Shown in pieces: positions 6,214 through 14,034 of a DNA stretch of 33,564 nucleotides. Position 1 is the first letter of the stretch. Each line of letters begins with the position of its first letter. Source of the DNA: RGIG5472 sp051867635 (GTDB lineage: Bacteria; Bacillota; Clostridia; Oscillospirales; Oscillospiraceae). Position numbers and translations under genes: made by a program. The stretch covers positions 1 to 33,564 of the forward strand of contig JBJDYT010000012.1 of assembly GCA_051867635.1 (NCBI GenBank), given 5' to 3'. The notes beneath the pieces were generated by a model that worked only from the letters and a program-made list of their open reading frames with translations, was not told the DNA's origin and did not search any database.

Positions 6214-7469
6214 ACGTGACGATCGCCCCCGGGCCGCGCGGCGGCTCGGTCCGCATTCCCGCCTCCAAGTCCCAGGCCCACCGCCTGCTGATCCTGGCGG
6301 CTCTGGGGGAAAAGGAATGCACCCTCCTCTGCGACGGTGTTTCCAAGGATATCGCCGCCACCATGGAGTGCTTGAACGCTCTGGGGGCGGAGATCCGGCG
6401 CGACGGGCCGGACCGGCTCCGGGTGCGGCCCATCGAAAAGGCGCCGGCGGGGCTTTGCCGTCTCCCCTGCGGCGAAAGCGGCTCCACGCTGCGCTTTCTG
6501 CTGCCGGTGGCGGGGGCTTTGGGCGCGGAGTGCGTCTTTCTCCGTGAGGGACGGCTGCCGGAGCGGCCCCTGGCGCCCCTTGACCGGGAGCTGACCGCCC
6601 ACGGTATGACCCTCCGGGAGGAGGGGGCGCTGCTGCACTGCGGCGGACAGCTCCAAAGCGGAGACTATTCTCTCCCGGGAGACGTCTCCTCCCAGTACAT
6701 CTCGGGCCTGCTCATGGCCCTGCCGCGCCTTCGCGGCGAGAGCCGCCTCGCGGTGACGGGCAGGCGGGAATCCCAGGGCTATGTGGCCATGACGGAGGAC
6801 GCGCTGCGCCTGGGCGGCGTGACGCTCGAAAAAAGCGGCGGCGAATACCGCATCCCCGGCGGGCAGCGGCCCGCCCTCCCGGCGGAGTGCCGGGTGGAGG
6901 GGGATTACTCCAACGCGGCGTTCTTCCTCTGCATGGGCGCGCTGTCGGAGGATGGCGTGACGGTGGAGGGCCTTTCCCCTGATTCCTCTCAGGGCGATAA
7001 GGGCGTGCTGGAGATCCTCCGCCGCTTCGGCGCGGAGGTCACGGAGACAGAGCGCGCCGTCACCGTACGGAGAGGTCGCTTAAGGGGCGTTGCCATCGAC
7101 GCGGCCCCGGTGCCGGACCTGATCCCCGCCCTCAGCGCCCTCGCCGCCGCGGCAGAGGGAGAGACGAGAGTGGAAAACGCCGCGCGATTGCGGCTGAAGG
7201 AATCCGACCGCCTGCGCAGCACGGCGGCGATGCTCACGGCCCTGGGGGCCGAGGTGCGGGAGCTGCCGGAGGGGCTGATCATCCGCGGCAGGCCCCGGCT
7301 CGCCGGCGGCACCGTGCGGCCGGAGAACGACCACCGCATCGCCATGGCGGCGGCGGTGGCGGCCTGCGCCTGCGAAGGAGCCGTCACCGTGGAGGACAGC
7401 GAATGCACCGCCAAGTCCTATCCCCGTTTCTGGGAGGATCTGGCGGCGCTGAAAGGAGAAACGCGATGA
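6210..7469 (+). CDS. aroA: 3-phosphoshikimate 1-carboxyvinyltransferase (EPSP synthase)
   Basis: A 419-residue two-lobed enzyme that transfers the enolpyruvyl group of PEP to shikimate 3-phosphate. Visible motifs are IPASKSQAHR (16-25, phosphate-binding Lys20 region), CGESGSTLRFLLPVAGA (the signature near residues 88-104), 'VEGDYSNAAFF', 'RLKESDRL' and the C-terminal 'ENDHRIAMA'. Length fits. The 4-bp ATGA overlaps at both ends tie it to aroB and aroC. High confidence. Confidence 0.97.
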   Translation: MNVTIAPGPRGGSVRIPASKSQAHRLLILAALGEKECTLLCDGVSKDIAATMECLNALGAEIRRDGPDRLRVRPIEKAPAGLCRLPCGESGSTLRFLLPVAGALGAECVFLREGRLPERPLAPLDRELTAHGMTLREEGALLHCGGQLQSGDYSLPGDVSSQYISGLLMALPRLRGESRLAVTGRRESQGYVAMTEDALRLGGVTLEKSGGEYRIPGGQRPALPAECRVEGDYSNAAFFLCMGALSEDGVTVEGLSPDSSQGDKGVLEILRRFGAEVTETERAVTVRRGRLRGVAIDAAPVPDLIPALSALAAAAEGETRVENAARLRLKESDRLRSTAAMLTALGAEVRELPEGLIIRGRPRLAGGTVRPENDHRIAMAAAVAACACEGAVTVEDSECTAKSYPRFWEDLAALKGETR

Positions 7470-8536
7470 GCAGCAGCTACGGAGAAAACCTCCGCTTCAC
7501 CATTTTCGGCCAGTCCCACTCCCCTGCCATCGGCGTGACAGTGGAGGGGCTGCCCGCGGGGCTTCCCATCGACATGGAGGCGCTGCAGCGGTTTTTAAGC
7601 CGCCGCGCCCCGGGACAGAACGACTGGTCCACCCCCCGAAAGGAGGCGGATGAGCCGGAGTTCCTGTCTGGGCTGAAGGATGGCGTCACCTGCGGCGCGC
7701 CGCTGACCGCCGTCATCCGCAACACCAACACCCGCTCCGGGGACTACGCCCCCTTCGCGGACACGCCCCGGCCGGGCCATGCGGACTACACCGCCGCCGT
7801 GAAGTTCGGCGGGGCGCAGGACGCGGCGGGCGGCGGCCACTTTTCCGGCCGGCTCACCGCGCCGCTTTGCATCGCGGGCGGCATCTGCAAGCAGCTTTTG
7901 GAGAGGGAAGGCGTGACCATCCTCTCCCGCATCGCCGCCATCGCGGACGTGGAGGACCGGGGAGAACTGACCGCCTCTACGGCGGAAAAGCCCTTCCCTG
8001 TGGTGGACGACGGGCGGGGCGTGCTCATGCGCGCCCGCATCGCCGCGGCCCGGGCCGAGAGCGACTCCGTGGGCGGCGTCATCGAATGCGCCGTGACGGG
8101 ACTCCCGGCGGGTCTGGGGGACCCCATGTTCGGCGGCATGGAGAACCGCATCGCCGGCGTGGTCTTCGGCATCCCGGCGGTAAAGGGCCTGGAATTCGGC
8201 GCGGGCTTCGCCGCGGCAAGGCTCCGGGGCAGCGAGAACAACGACCCCTTTATCCTGCGGGAGGGCCGGGTGGAGACGGAAAGCAACCGCTGCGGCGGCA
8301 TCCTCGGCGGCATCACCAACGGCATGCCCCTTACCTTCCGTGTGGCCTTCAAGCCCACCCCCTCTATCGCGAGGGAGCAGAAAACAGTGAATCTCAGGAC
8401 CATGCAGCCGGCGGACCTGGTCATCGGCGGGCGGCACGACCCCTGCATCGTGCCCCGGGCCGTGCCCTGCGTGGAGGCGGCCGCGGCCGTCGCGGTATAC
8501 GACGCGCTGCTGGCGCGGAAAAAAGAGTGGAGGTAA
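7466..8536 (+). CDS. aroC: Chorismate synthase
   Basis: A 356-residue enzyme that uses reduced FMN to convert EPSP to chorismate. It opens MSSSYGENLRFTIFGQSHSPAIG, contains the flavin/substrate histidine motifs GQSHS and RPGHADYTAAVKFGG, and ends with 'RHDPCIVPRAVPCVEA'. I place the start at ATG 7466 because AAAGGAG lies 7 nt upstream and all homologs begin at this sequence; an earlier in-frame ATG at 7403 lies inside aroA and lacks support. The start overlaps the aroA stop (ATGA). High confidence. Confidence 0.97.
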   Translation: MSSSYGENLRFTIFGQSHSPAIGVTVEGLPAGLPIDMEALQRFLSRRAPGQNDWSTPRKEADEPEFLSGLKDGVTCGAPLTAVIRNTNTRSGDYAPFADTPRPGHADYTAAVKFGGAQDAAGGGHFSGRLTAPLCIAGGICKQLLEREGVTILSRIAAIADVEDRGELTASTAEKPFPVVDDGRGVLMRARIAAARAESDSVGGVIECAVTGLPAGLGDPMFGGMENRIAGVVFGIPAVKGLEFGAGFAAARLRGSENNDPFILREGRVETESNRCGGILGGITNGMPLTFRVAFKPTPSIAREQKTVNLRTMQPADLVIGGRHDPCIVPRAVPCVEAAAAVAVYDALLARKKEWR

Positions 8537-8542
8537 AGAGAA

Positions 8543-9685
8543 ATGGAACTTCAGGAACTGCGCGGTAAGATCGACCGCATCGACGACGAGCTGGTGCGCC
8601 TGTTCGCCGAGCGTATGGACGTGGCGGAGGATATCGCCCGCTGCAAGAAGGAAAAGCGCCTGGGCGTGCTGGACGCGGGCCGGGAGCGGGATAAACTCCG
8701 GGAGATCATGGAAAAGACCCCGGAGGAGCTGCGGGAGTATGCTTTCTCCCTCTATTCCCTGCTCTTTGAGCTGAGCCGCTGCCGTCAGAACCGTATCCTG
8801 GGCCACGGCTCGGAGCTGACGGAGATGATCTCCTCTGCCATCCAGAACACGCCGCCCCTCTTCCCGGAGAGCGCCACCGTGGCCTGCCAGGGCGTGGAGG
8901 GCGCATACTCCCAGCTCGCCTGCGAGCGGCTGTTCCGCCACCCCAACCAGCTGTACTTCTCCACCTTCGAGGCGGTGTTCGCCGCCATTGAAAAGGGCCT
9001 TTGCCGCTACGGCGTGATCCCCCTGGAAAACAGCACCGCCGGCTCGGTGAACATGGTCTACGACCTGATGATGCGCCACAACTTCCGCATCGTCCGCAGC
9101 GTCCGGCTGAAGATCGACCACAACCTCCTGGCCAAGAGCGGCGCGAAGCTCTCCGATATCAAGGAGATCTACTCCCACGAGCAGGCCATCAGCCAGTGCG
9201 GCGACTTTCTGCAGAGCCTCAAGGGCGTGCAGGTCATCCGCTGCGAGAACACCGCCCAGGCGGCGAAGATGGTGGCGGAGTCCGACCGGACGGACGTGGC
9301 GGCCCTGGCCTCCCGGGCCTGCATGGGGCTGTACGGGCTGGAGTGCCTGGCCCCCTCCGTGCAGGACATGGGCAACAACTTCACCCGCTTCATCTGCATC
9401 TCCCGGGATCTGGAGATCTATCCCGGCGCGGACCGCACCAGCCTGATGATGGTGCTGCCCCACCAGCCGGGCTCCCTGTATAAGGTGCTGTCCCGCTTCT
9501 ACGCCCTGGGCATCAACCTGAACAAGCTGGAGAGCCGCCCCATCCCGGAGCGGAATTTCGAGTTCATGTTCTATTTCGACCTGGACACCTCCGTCTACTC
9601 CCCCCAGTTCATCCAGCTCATGGGCGAGGTGCAGGACATCTGCGAGGAGTTCTCCTACCTCGGCAGCTACAGCGAGGTGGTCTGA
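8543..9685 (+). CDS. pheA: Bifunctional chorismate mutase / prephenate dehydratase (P-protein)
   Basis: A 380-residue fusion. Residues 1-85 are an AroQ-class chorismate mutase (LRGKIDRIDDELVRLFAERM, later CKKEK). Residues about 110-290 are prephenate dehydratase: VACQGVEGAYSQLA, the GVIPLENSTAGSV loop (157-169) and the catalytic 'NNFTRFI' (279-284). Residues about 297-380 are an ACT domain with PGSLYKVLSRF and ESRP (330-333), the known Phe-binding site for feedback inhibition. It commits chorismate to prephenate and on to phenylpyruvate. Because tyrA here has no mutase domain, this domain probably feeds both branches. A 6-nt gap with GAGG separates it from aroC. High confidence. Confidence 0.97.
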   Translation: MELQELRGKIDRIDDELVRLFAERMDVAEDIARCKKEKRLGVLDAGRERDKLREIMEKTPEELREYAFSLYSLLFELSRCRQNRILGHGSELTEMISSAIQNTPPLFPESATVACQGVEGAYSQLACERLFRHPNQLYFSTFEAVFAAIEKGLCRYGVIPLENSTAGSVNMVYDLMMRHNFRIVRSVRLKIDHNLLAKSGAKLSDIKEIYSHEQAISQCGDFLQSLKGVQVIRCENTAQAAKMVAESDRTDVAALASRACMGLYGLECLAPSVQDMGNNFTRFICISRDLEIYPGADRTSLMMVLPHQPGSLYKVLSRFYALGINLNKLESRPIPERNFEFMFYFDLDTSVYSPQFIQLMGEVQDICEEFSYLGSYSEVV

Positions 9686-9686
9686 G

Positions 9687-10910
9687 ATGCGCTGCGGCCT
9701 GCTGGGGGAGAAGCTGGGCCACAGCTACTCCCCCGCCATCCACGCCATGCTCGGGGACTACGAGTACTGGCTGTACGAGAAGTCGCCGGAGGAGCTGGCG
9801 GACTTTCTCAAAAACGGAGAATTCCAGGGGCTGAACGTGACTATCCCCTATAAAAAGACGGTGCTGCCCTACTGCGCGGAGCTGTCCGACGCGGCCAGGC
9901 GCATCGGCAGCGTGAACACGCTGGTGCGCCGGGCGGACGGGAGCCTCTACGGCGACAACACGGACGCCTTCGGCTTTGCCGGCATGGTGAAGAAGAGCGG
10001 CGTGGAAGCCGCGGGAAAAAAGGCCGTGGTGCTCGGCAGCGGCGGCGCCTCCGTCACGGTCTGCGACGTACTGCGCCGCCTGGGCGCGGCCAGCGTCACG
10101 GTGATCTCCCGCAGGGGGGAGGACAACTACGAAAACCTCTCCCGCCACGCGGACGCCGAGATCCTGGTGAACACCACGCCGGTGGGCATGTATCCGAACA
10201 ACGGCGCAGCGGCGGTGGACCTCGCCGCCTTCCCCCGCTGCGAGGCGGTGCTGGACATTATCTATAACCCCGCCCGGACGGCGCTGCTGCTGCAGGCGGA
10301 GCGGCTGGGCATCCCCCACGCGGGGGGCCTATACATGCTGGTGGCCCAGGCCAAGCGCAGCGCCGAGCTGTTCCTCAGCCGCCCCATCGACGACGGCGAG
10401 ATCGGCCGCATCGAGGGCGTGCTCTCCCGCTCCATGCAGAACGTGGTTCTCGTGGGAATGCCCGGCTGCGGGAAAAGCACCCTGGCGGCGCGGCTGGGCG
10501 AGGCCCTGGGCCGCGAGGTGCTGGACGCGGACGCGGAGATCGAAAAGGCTGCCGGTATGCCCATCCCGGAAATTTTTCGGCGTTACGGCGAGGAGGAGTT
10601 CCGCCGGCGGGAGACCGAGACCCTGGCGGCGCTTGGAAAGCGCAGCGGCGCGGTGATCGCCACCGGCGGCGGCGCGGTGCTGCGGGAGGAAAATTACCCC
10701 CTGCTCCATCAAAACGGGCTTATCTTCTGGGTGCAGCGGGAGATTGACAGGCTCCCGAAGGAGGGCCGCCCCGTCTCGCTGAAAAGCGACCTGAACACTT
10801 TGTATGAAACGCGCCGGCCCCGCTATCAGCGCTTCGCGGACTATGAGACAGACAACAACGGAAGCGTGCAGGAGGCGGCGCGGCAGATTTTGGAGGTGAT
10901 GCAGGCATGA
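9687..10910 (+). CDS. aroE-aroK: Fused shikimate dehydrogenase - shikimate kinase
   Basis: A 407-residue protein carrying two consecutive steps. Residues 1-245 are AroE: LGHSYSPAIH (10-20, substrate SxS), NVTIPYKK (50-57, catalytic Lys56), GDNTDAFGF (89-97, Asp93) and the NADP fold VLGSGGAS (115-122). Residues 251-407 are AroK: Walker A VGMPGCGKST (256-265), DADAEIEKAAG, the 'FRRRE' segment and ATGGGAV (325-331). A short linker (about 230-250) joins them, with no stop or frameshift. The fusion would pass shikimate from one active site to the next within one chain. The start codon lies 1 nt after the pheA stop and the end overlaps aroQ by ATGA. High confidence. Confidence 0.96.
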   Translation: MRCGLLGEKLGHSYSPAIHAMLGDYEYWLYEKSPEELADFLKNGEFQGLNVTIPYKKTVLPYCAELSDAARRIGSVNTLVRRADGSLYGDNTDAFGFAGMVKKSGVEAAGKKAVVLGSGGASVTVCDVLRRLGAASVTVISRRGEDNYENLSRHADAEILVNTTPVGMYPNNGAAAVDLAAFPRCEAVLDIIYNPARTALLLQAERLGIPHAGGLYMLVAQAKRSAELFLSRPIDDGEIGRIEGVLSRSMQNVVLVGMPGCGKSTLAARLGEALGREVLDADAEIEKAAGMPIPEIFRRYGEEEFRRRETETLAALGKRSGAVIATGGGAVLREENYPLLHQNGLIFWVQREIDRLPKEGRPVSLKSDLNTLYETRRPRYQRFADYETDNNGSVQEAARQILEVMQA

Positions 10911-11350
10911 AGCTCCTGGTACTGAACGGTCCCAATCTGAATTTGCTGGGCGTGCGGGAGCCCGCCATTTACGGCAGCGGCAGCTACGCCGCGCTGGAGG
11001 AGTTCGTCCGCGCCGCCGCGGCGGAGGCCGGGGCGGAGGTGGAGATCTTCCAGTCCAACCACGAGGGCGCGCTGGTGGACAAGATCCAGCAGGCCTACGG
11101 CGTGTTTGACGGCATCGTCATCAATCCCGCCGCCTACACCCACACCAGCGTGGCCATTCTGGACGCGCTGAAGGCGGTGGCCCTGCCGGCGGTAGAGGTC
11201 CACCTGTCCGACGTGAGCAAGCGGGAGGAGTTCCGCCAGATCTCCTACGCGGGCATGGCCTGCGTCAAGACCTACATGGGCCTGGGCTTTGAGGGCTACC
11301 GCCAGGCGATCTTGTACTTAAAACAACTGCTGAGGGAGGAACAGGCATGA
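10907..11350 (+). CDS. aroQ: 3-dehydroquinate dehydratase, type II
   Basis: A 147-residue dodecameric-type dehydroquinase that removes water from 3-dehydroquinate. It has the signature LVLNGPNLNLLGVREPAIYG at the N-terminus, 'FQSNHEGALVDKIQQA' (active-site lid and His), 'GIVINPAAYTHTSVAILDAL' and 'VEVHLSDVSKREEFR'. Length is typical. Start and stop both form ATGA overlaps with the flanking genes. High confidence. Confidence 0.97.
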   Translation: MKLLVLNGPNLNLLGVREPAIYGSGSYAALEEFVRAAAAEAGAEVEIFQSNHEGALVDKIQQAYGVFDGIVINPAAYTHTSVAILDALKAVALPAVEVHLSDVSKREEFRQISYAGMACVKTYMGLGFEGYRQAILYLKQLLREEQA

Positions 11351-12534
11351 TTTCTGAAAAAATGATACAGTGGGGCGGCGGTGGCGGCGCCATCCGCGTG
11401 CTGGCGGAGTACGGCGCGCGGCGCGCCGCCGAGATCGGCGCGGAAAACGTGTTCAACCTCACCATCGGCAACCCCTCCGTGGAGCCCCCCGCCTGCGTGC
11501 TGGAGAGCATCGAGCGGCTGGAGCGCACAGTGCCGCCGGAGGTGCTGCACGCCTACGCCCCGGCCCCGGGCCTGGAGTCCGTGCGGCAGCGGGTGGCGGA
11601 GCACCTGAACAAGACCTTCGGCTGGGACTACCGTCCCGGGGATATCTATATGACCTCCGGCTCCTCCGCCGCTTTGTCCATCCTGATGCGGGCGCTGCTC
11701 TCTCCGGGGGACGAGGCCCTGACCCTGACCCCCTACTTCCCGGAGTACCGGCTGTATGTGGAGTCCGTGGGCGCGGCGCTGACGGAGGCCCCCTCCGACC
11801 CGGACACCTTCCAGATCGATTTGAAGGCGGTGGAGGCGGCGCTGACGGAAAAGACCGCGGTGATGATCGTGAACTCCCCCAACAACCCCTCCGGCGTGGT
11901 GCTGTCGGAGGAGAGCCTCCGCTCTCTCGCGGCGCTGCTGGAGGAAAAGGAGCGGCTCTACGGCCACCCCATCTATATCGTCTCCGACGAGCCGTACCGG
12001 GACCTGGTCTACGGCGTGGAGGTGCCCTTCCTCCCGAGGATCTACCGCAACACCGTCTGCTGCTACTCCTTCAGCAAGGCTCTCTCCATGCCGGGCGAGC
12101 GCATCGGCTTCCTGGCCCTGCCGCCGGAGCTGGAGGACTATGAGCGGGTGCGCCTGGCGGTGTTCGGCTCCGCCCGCACCATGGGCTATCTCTGCATCCC
12201 GCCGCTGTACCAGCTGGCGGCGGCGGAGTGCATCGGCGCCACCAGCGACCTCTCCGGCTATGTGGAAAACCGCAACCGCCTGTACGGCGCGCTGCGGGAG
12301 ATGGGCTACACCTGCGTGCGGCCGGACGGCGCGTTCTACATCTTCCTCCGCTCGCCGGAGCCGGACGCGGACGCCTTCTGCCGCCGGGCCATGAAGAAGG
12401 ACCTGCTCATGGTGCCGGGAGACGAGTTCGGCTGTCCCGGCTATGCCCGCATCGCCTACTGCGTCTCCCGGGAGTGCGTTGAACGCTCGCTGCCGGTGTT
12501 CCGCGCCCTGGCGGAGGAATACGGCCTCTGCTGA
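11347..12534 (+). CDS. PLP-dependent class I/II aminotransferase, probably aromatic
   Basis: A 395-residue fold-type I aminotransferase. Visible motifs: TIGNPSVEPP (39-48), SGSSAALS (104-111), NSPNNPSG (176-183), SDEPYRDL (213-220) and the PLP-lysine segment YSFSKALSMPGERIG (240-254, Lys244). Family members act on aspartate, aromatic or related keto acids; position as the last gene of a complete Phe/Tyr operon suggests it aminates phenylpyruvate and 4-hydroxyphenylpyruvate, but that is inference. It starts in an ATGA overlap with aroQ and is followed by a strong terminator, so it closes the operon. Confidence 0.88.
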   Translation: MISEKMIQWGGGGGAIRVLAEYGARRAAEIGAENVFNLTIGNPSVEPPACVLESIERLERTVPPEVLHAYAPAPGLESVRQRVAEHLNKTFGWDYRPGDIYMTSGSSAALSILMRALLSPGDEALTLTPYFPEYRLYVESVGAALTEAPSDPDTFQIDLKAVEAALTEKTAVMIVNSPNNPSGVVLSEESLRSLAALLEEKERLYGHPIYIVSDEPYRDLVYGVEVPFLPRIYRNTVCCYSFSKALSMPGERIGFLALPPELEDYERVRLAVFGSARTMGYLCIPPLYQLAAAECIGATSDLSGYVENRNRLYGALREMGYTCVRPDGAFYIFLRSPEPDADAFCRRAMKKDLLMVPGDEFGCPGYARIAYCVSRECVERSLPVFRALAEEYGLC

Positions 12535-12551
12535 GCGCTGCCTGAAAAACC

Positions 12552-12590
12552 AAACGCCATCCGAAAGAGTTCTTTCGGATGGCGTTTTTC
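12552..12590 (+). terminator. Intrinsic terminator at the end of the aromatic operon
   Basis: A near-perfect 16-17 bp stem AAACGCCATCCGAAAGA / TCTTTCGGATGGCGTTT (12552-12568 with 12571-12587) followed by TTTTTC. It lies between convergent genes, 18 nt after the aminotransferase stop; the minus strand offers only a short U-run, so it mainly serves the plus strand. Confidence 0.9.
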
Positions 12591-12607
12591 TTATAAATGC
12601 AAGGCGG

Positions 12608-13069
12608 CTATACCGTCCGGTGGACGTACAGCCTGCTGGGCCGCTCCTCCCCGTCCCCCTGGGCCAGGCAGTAGAACTCCCAGCCGTAGCGCTCGTAAAA
12701 GCTGTCATGGTCTGTGAGAAGATACAGCGTGCCGACGCCCATTTCCGCCATGTCCCGGCACACGCAGCGAAGCAGCCTCCCGGCGATGCCCCGGCGGCGG
12801 TACGCCTCCTCCACATACACGGCGCAGACGTTGGGCGCCAGGTCCTTCCTCGCGTGAAAATCGTTTTCGATCACGCCCAGGCCGCCCACGATGGCCCCGT
12901 CCGCCATGGCCACATACCACTGGGGAACGGCGCCTTCATTCCGCAGGCACGCCTCCATGCTCTCCTGATATGCGGCCAGGGGGATGTGCCATTTTTCGTG
13001 GAACCACGCCGCCGCGGGGCCCATGAGCTCCGGACGCTCCCGCAGCTTGACGATCACAACACTGTCCAT
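12608..13069 (-). CDS. GNAT-family N-acetyltransferase
   Basis: A 153-residue GNAT protein. The acetyl-CoA binding core is 'VCAVYVEEAYRRRGIAGRLLRCVCRDMAEMG' (motif A, RRRGIAGRL), after 'IVGGLGVIEND', and it ends with 'LLTDHDSFYERYGWEFY', the usual beta-bulge region. Substrate is unknown; GNAT proteins of this size acetylate small molecules or protein N-termini. Start: ATG at 13069 with GGGAGG 5 nt upstream; a longer reading frame exists but its extra residues overlap the upstream gene and look non-coding. It follows the lipid-kinase gene by 14 nt and is the last gene of a three-gene minus-strand operon. Confidence 0.9.
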   Translation of the reverse strand: MDSVVIVKLRERPELMGPAAAWFHEKWHIPLAAYQESMEACLRNEGAVPQWYVAMADGAIVGGLGVIENDFHARKDLAPNVCAVYVEEAYRRRGIAGRLLRCVCRDMAEMGVGTLYLLTDHDSFYERYGWEFYCLAQGDGEERPSRLYVHRTV

Positions 13070-13083
13070 AACGCCCTCCCGGC

Positions 13084-14013
13084 TCACCGGCGGCAGGTGG
13101 CGTCGGGGTCGGCGCCGGCGGGGGCGAAGAAATTGAGCTTTTTCTCCGACAGGCGGAAGCACACGTCCCGGGTGCGGAGGATCTCCCCGTCCAGGCAGGT
13201 GACGATATCCTCCCGCTCGGAGGTGATGCGCACCTCCTTCGCCGTGTGGCAGTGGGCATATTTCGAGAAGCGGTGGTATTCGCCCTTGGAATACGGCCCC
13301 ACGAAGCGAACGAAAAGGGGGCGCGTGACCTCCCCCACCACGAGCGTGTTCAGCACGCCGTCGGTCATGCTGGCCTCCGCCACCGGCATGAAGCCGCCGC
13401 CGTAGTACCGGCCGTTGCAGACCGCCGCCAGGGCGAAGTTCCCCGTCTGCTCCACGCCGTCCAGCGTGAGTGTCCAGTGGGAGCAGATGTCCTTGAACAG
13501 GAAGTTCACCGCCAGCGATGCGATGTAGCTGCTCTTACCGTCCAGAACAGAGTTGGCGCTGAAGCGGTGCACGTCCGCCGCCACCCGGGCGTCAAGGCCG
13601 CTGCAGGCGATGGTCAGGGCCAGGCGGCCGTTGCAGTCGATGAGGTCCAGCTGCGTCACCGGGCCGTCCCACAGATTTTCCGCGTCCCGGAACCGCTCCT
13701 GGTCGGGGCCAAAGTTCTTCAGGAAGTCGTTCCCCGTGCCGATGGGGATGCTGGTCATGGCGGCGTTGGCGAAGCCCGCTATGCCGTTGGCCACCTCGTT
13801 GACGGTGCCGTCACCGCCGCAGGCGTAAATGCGCAGTTCCTCCCCCGTCTCCGCCAGGGAGCGGGTGAGGGTGGTGGCGTGGCCGGGGCTCTGGGTGAGG
13901 ATGCAGCTGCACTCCAGGCCGTGCTTTTCCCGCAGGGCGTCGGCCATCTCATAGATACGGCTGACACCGTCGCCCTTGCCGGCCTTGGGGTTGATGACGA
14001 AGATGTGTTTCAT
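13084..14013 (-). CDS. Diacylglycerol kinase-family lipid kinase (YegS/DagK-like)
   Basis: A 309-residue protein of the DAGK catalytic family. It has the N-terminal 'FVINPKAGKG', the nucleotide-binding YACGGDGTVNEVANG (63-77, GGDGT at 66-70) and 'IPIGTGNDFLKNF', all diagnostic. The C-terminal half carries 'GNFALAAVCNGRYYGGGFMPVAEASMTDG', a typical family region. It phosphorylates a lipid such as diacylglycerol or undecaprenol at the inner face of the membrane; exact substrate is not determined by sequence. ATG at 14013 follows the methyltransferase stop by 21 nt with GGAAAGGGAA as ribosome site. High confidence on family. Confidence 0.93.
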   Translation of the reverse strand: MKHIFVINPKAGKGDGVSRIYEMADALREKHGLECSCILTQSPGHATTLTRSLAETGEELRIYACGGDGTVNEVANGIAGFANAAMTSIPIGTGNDFLKNFGPDQERFRDAENLWDGPVTQLDLIDCNGRLALTIACSGLDARVAADVHRFSANSVLDGKSSYIASLAVNFLFKDICSHWTLTLDGVEQTGNFALAAVCNGRYYGGGFMPVAEASMTDGVLNTLVVGEVTRPLFVRFVGPYSKGEYHRFSKYAHCHTAKEVRITSEREDIVTCLDGEILRTRDVCFRLSEKKLNFFAPAGADPDATCRR

Positions 14014-14034
14014 GGCGGCGTTCCCTTTCCGTCT

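Noticed and set aside
7403..7465. Upstream start for chorismate synthase
   Set aside because: The extension lies wholly within aroA, has no ribosome site, and adds residues not found in the family; ATG 7466 has AAAGGAG and overlaps the aroA stop as other junctions do.
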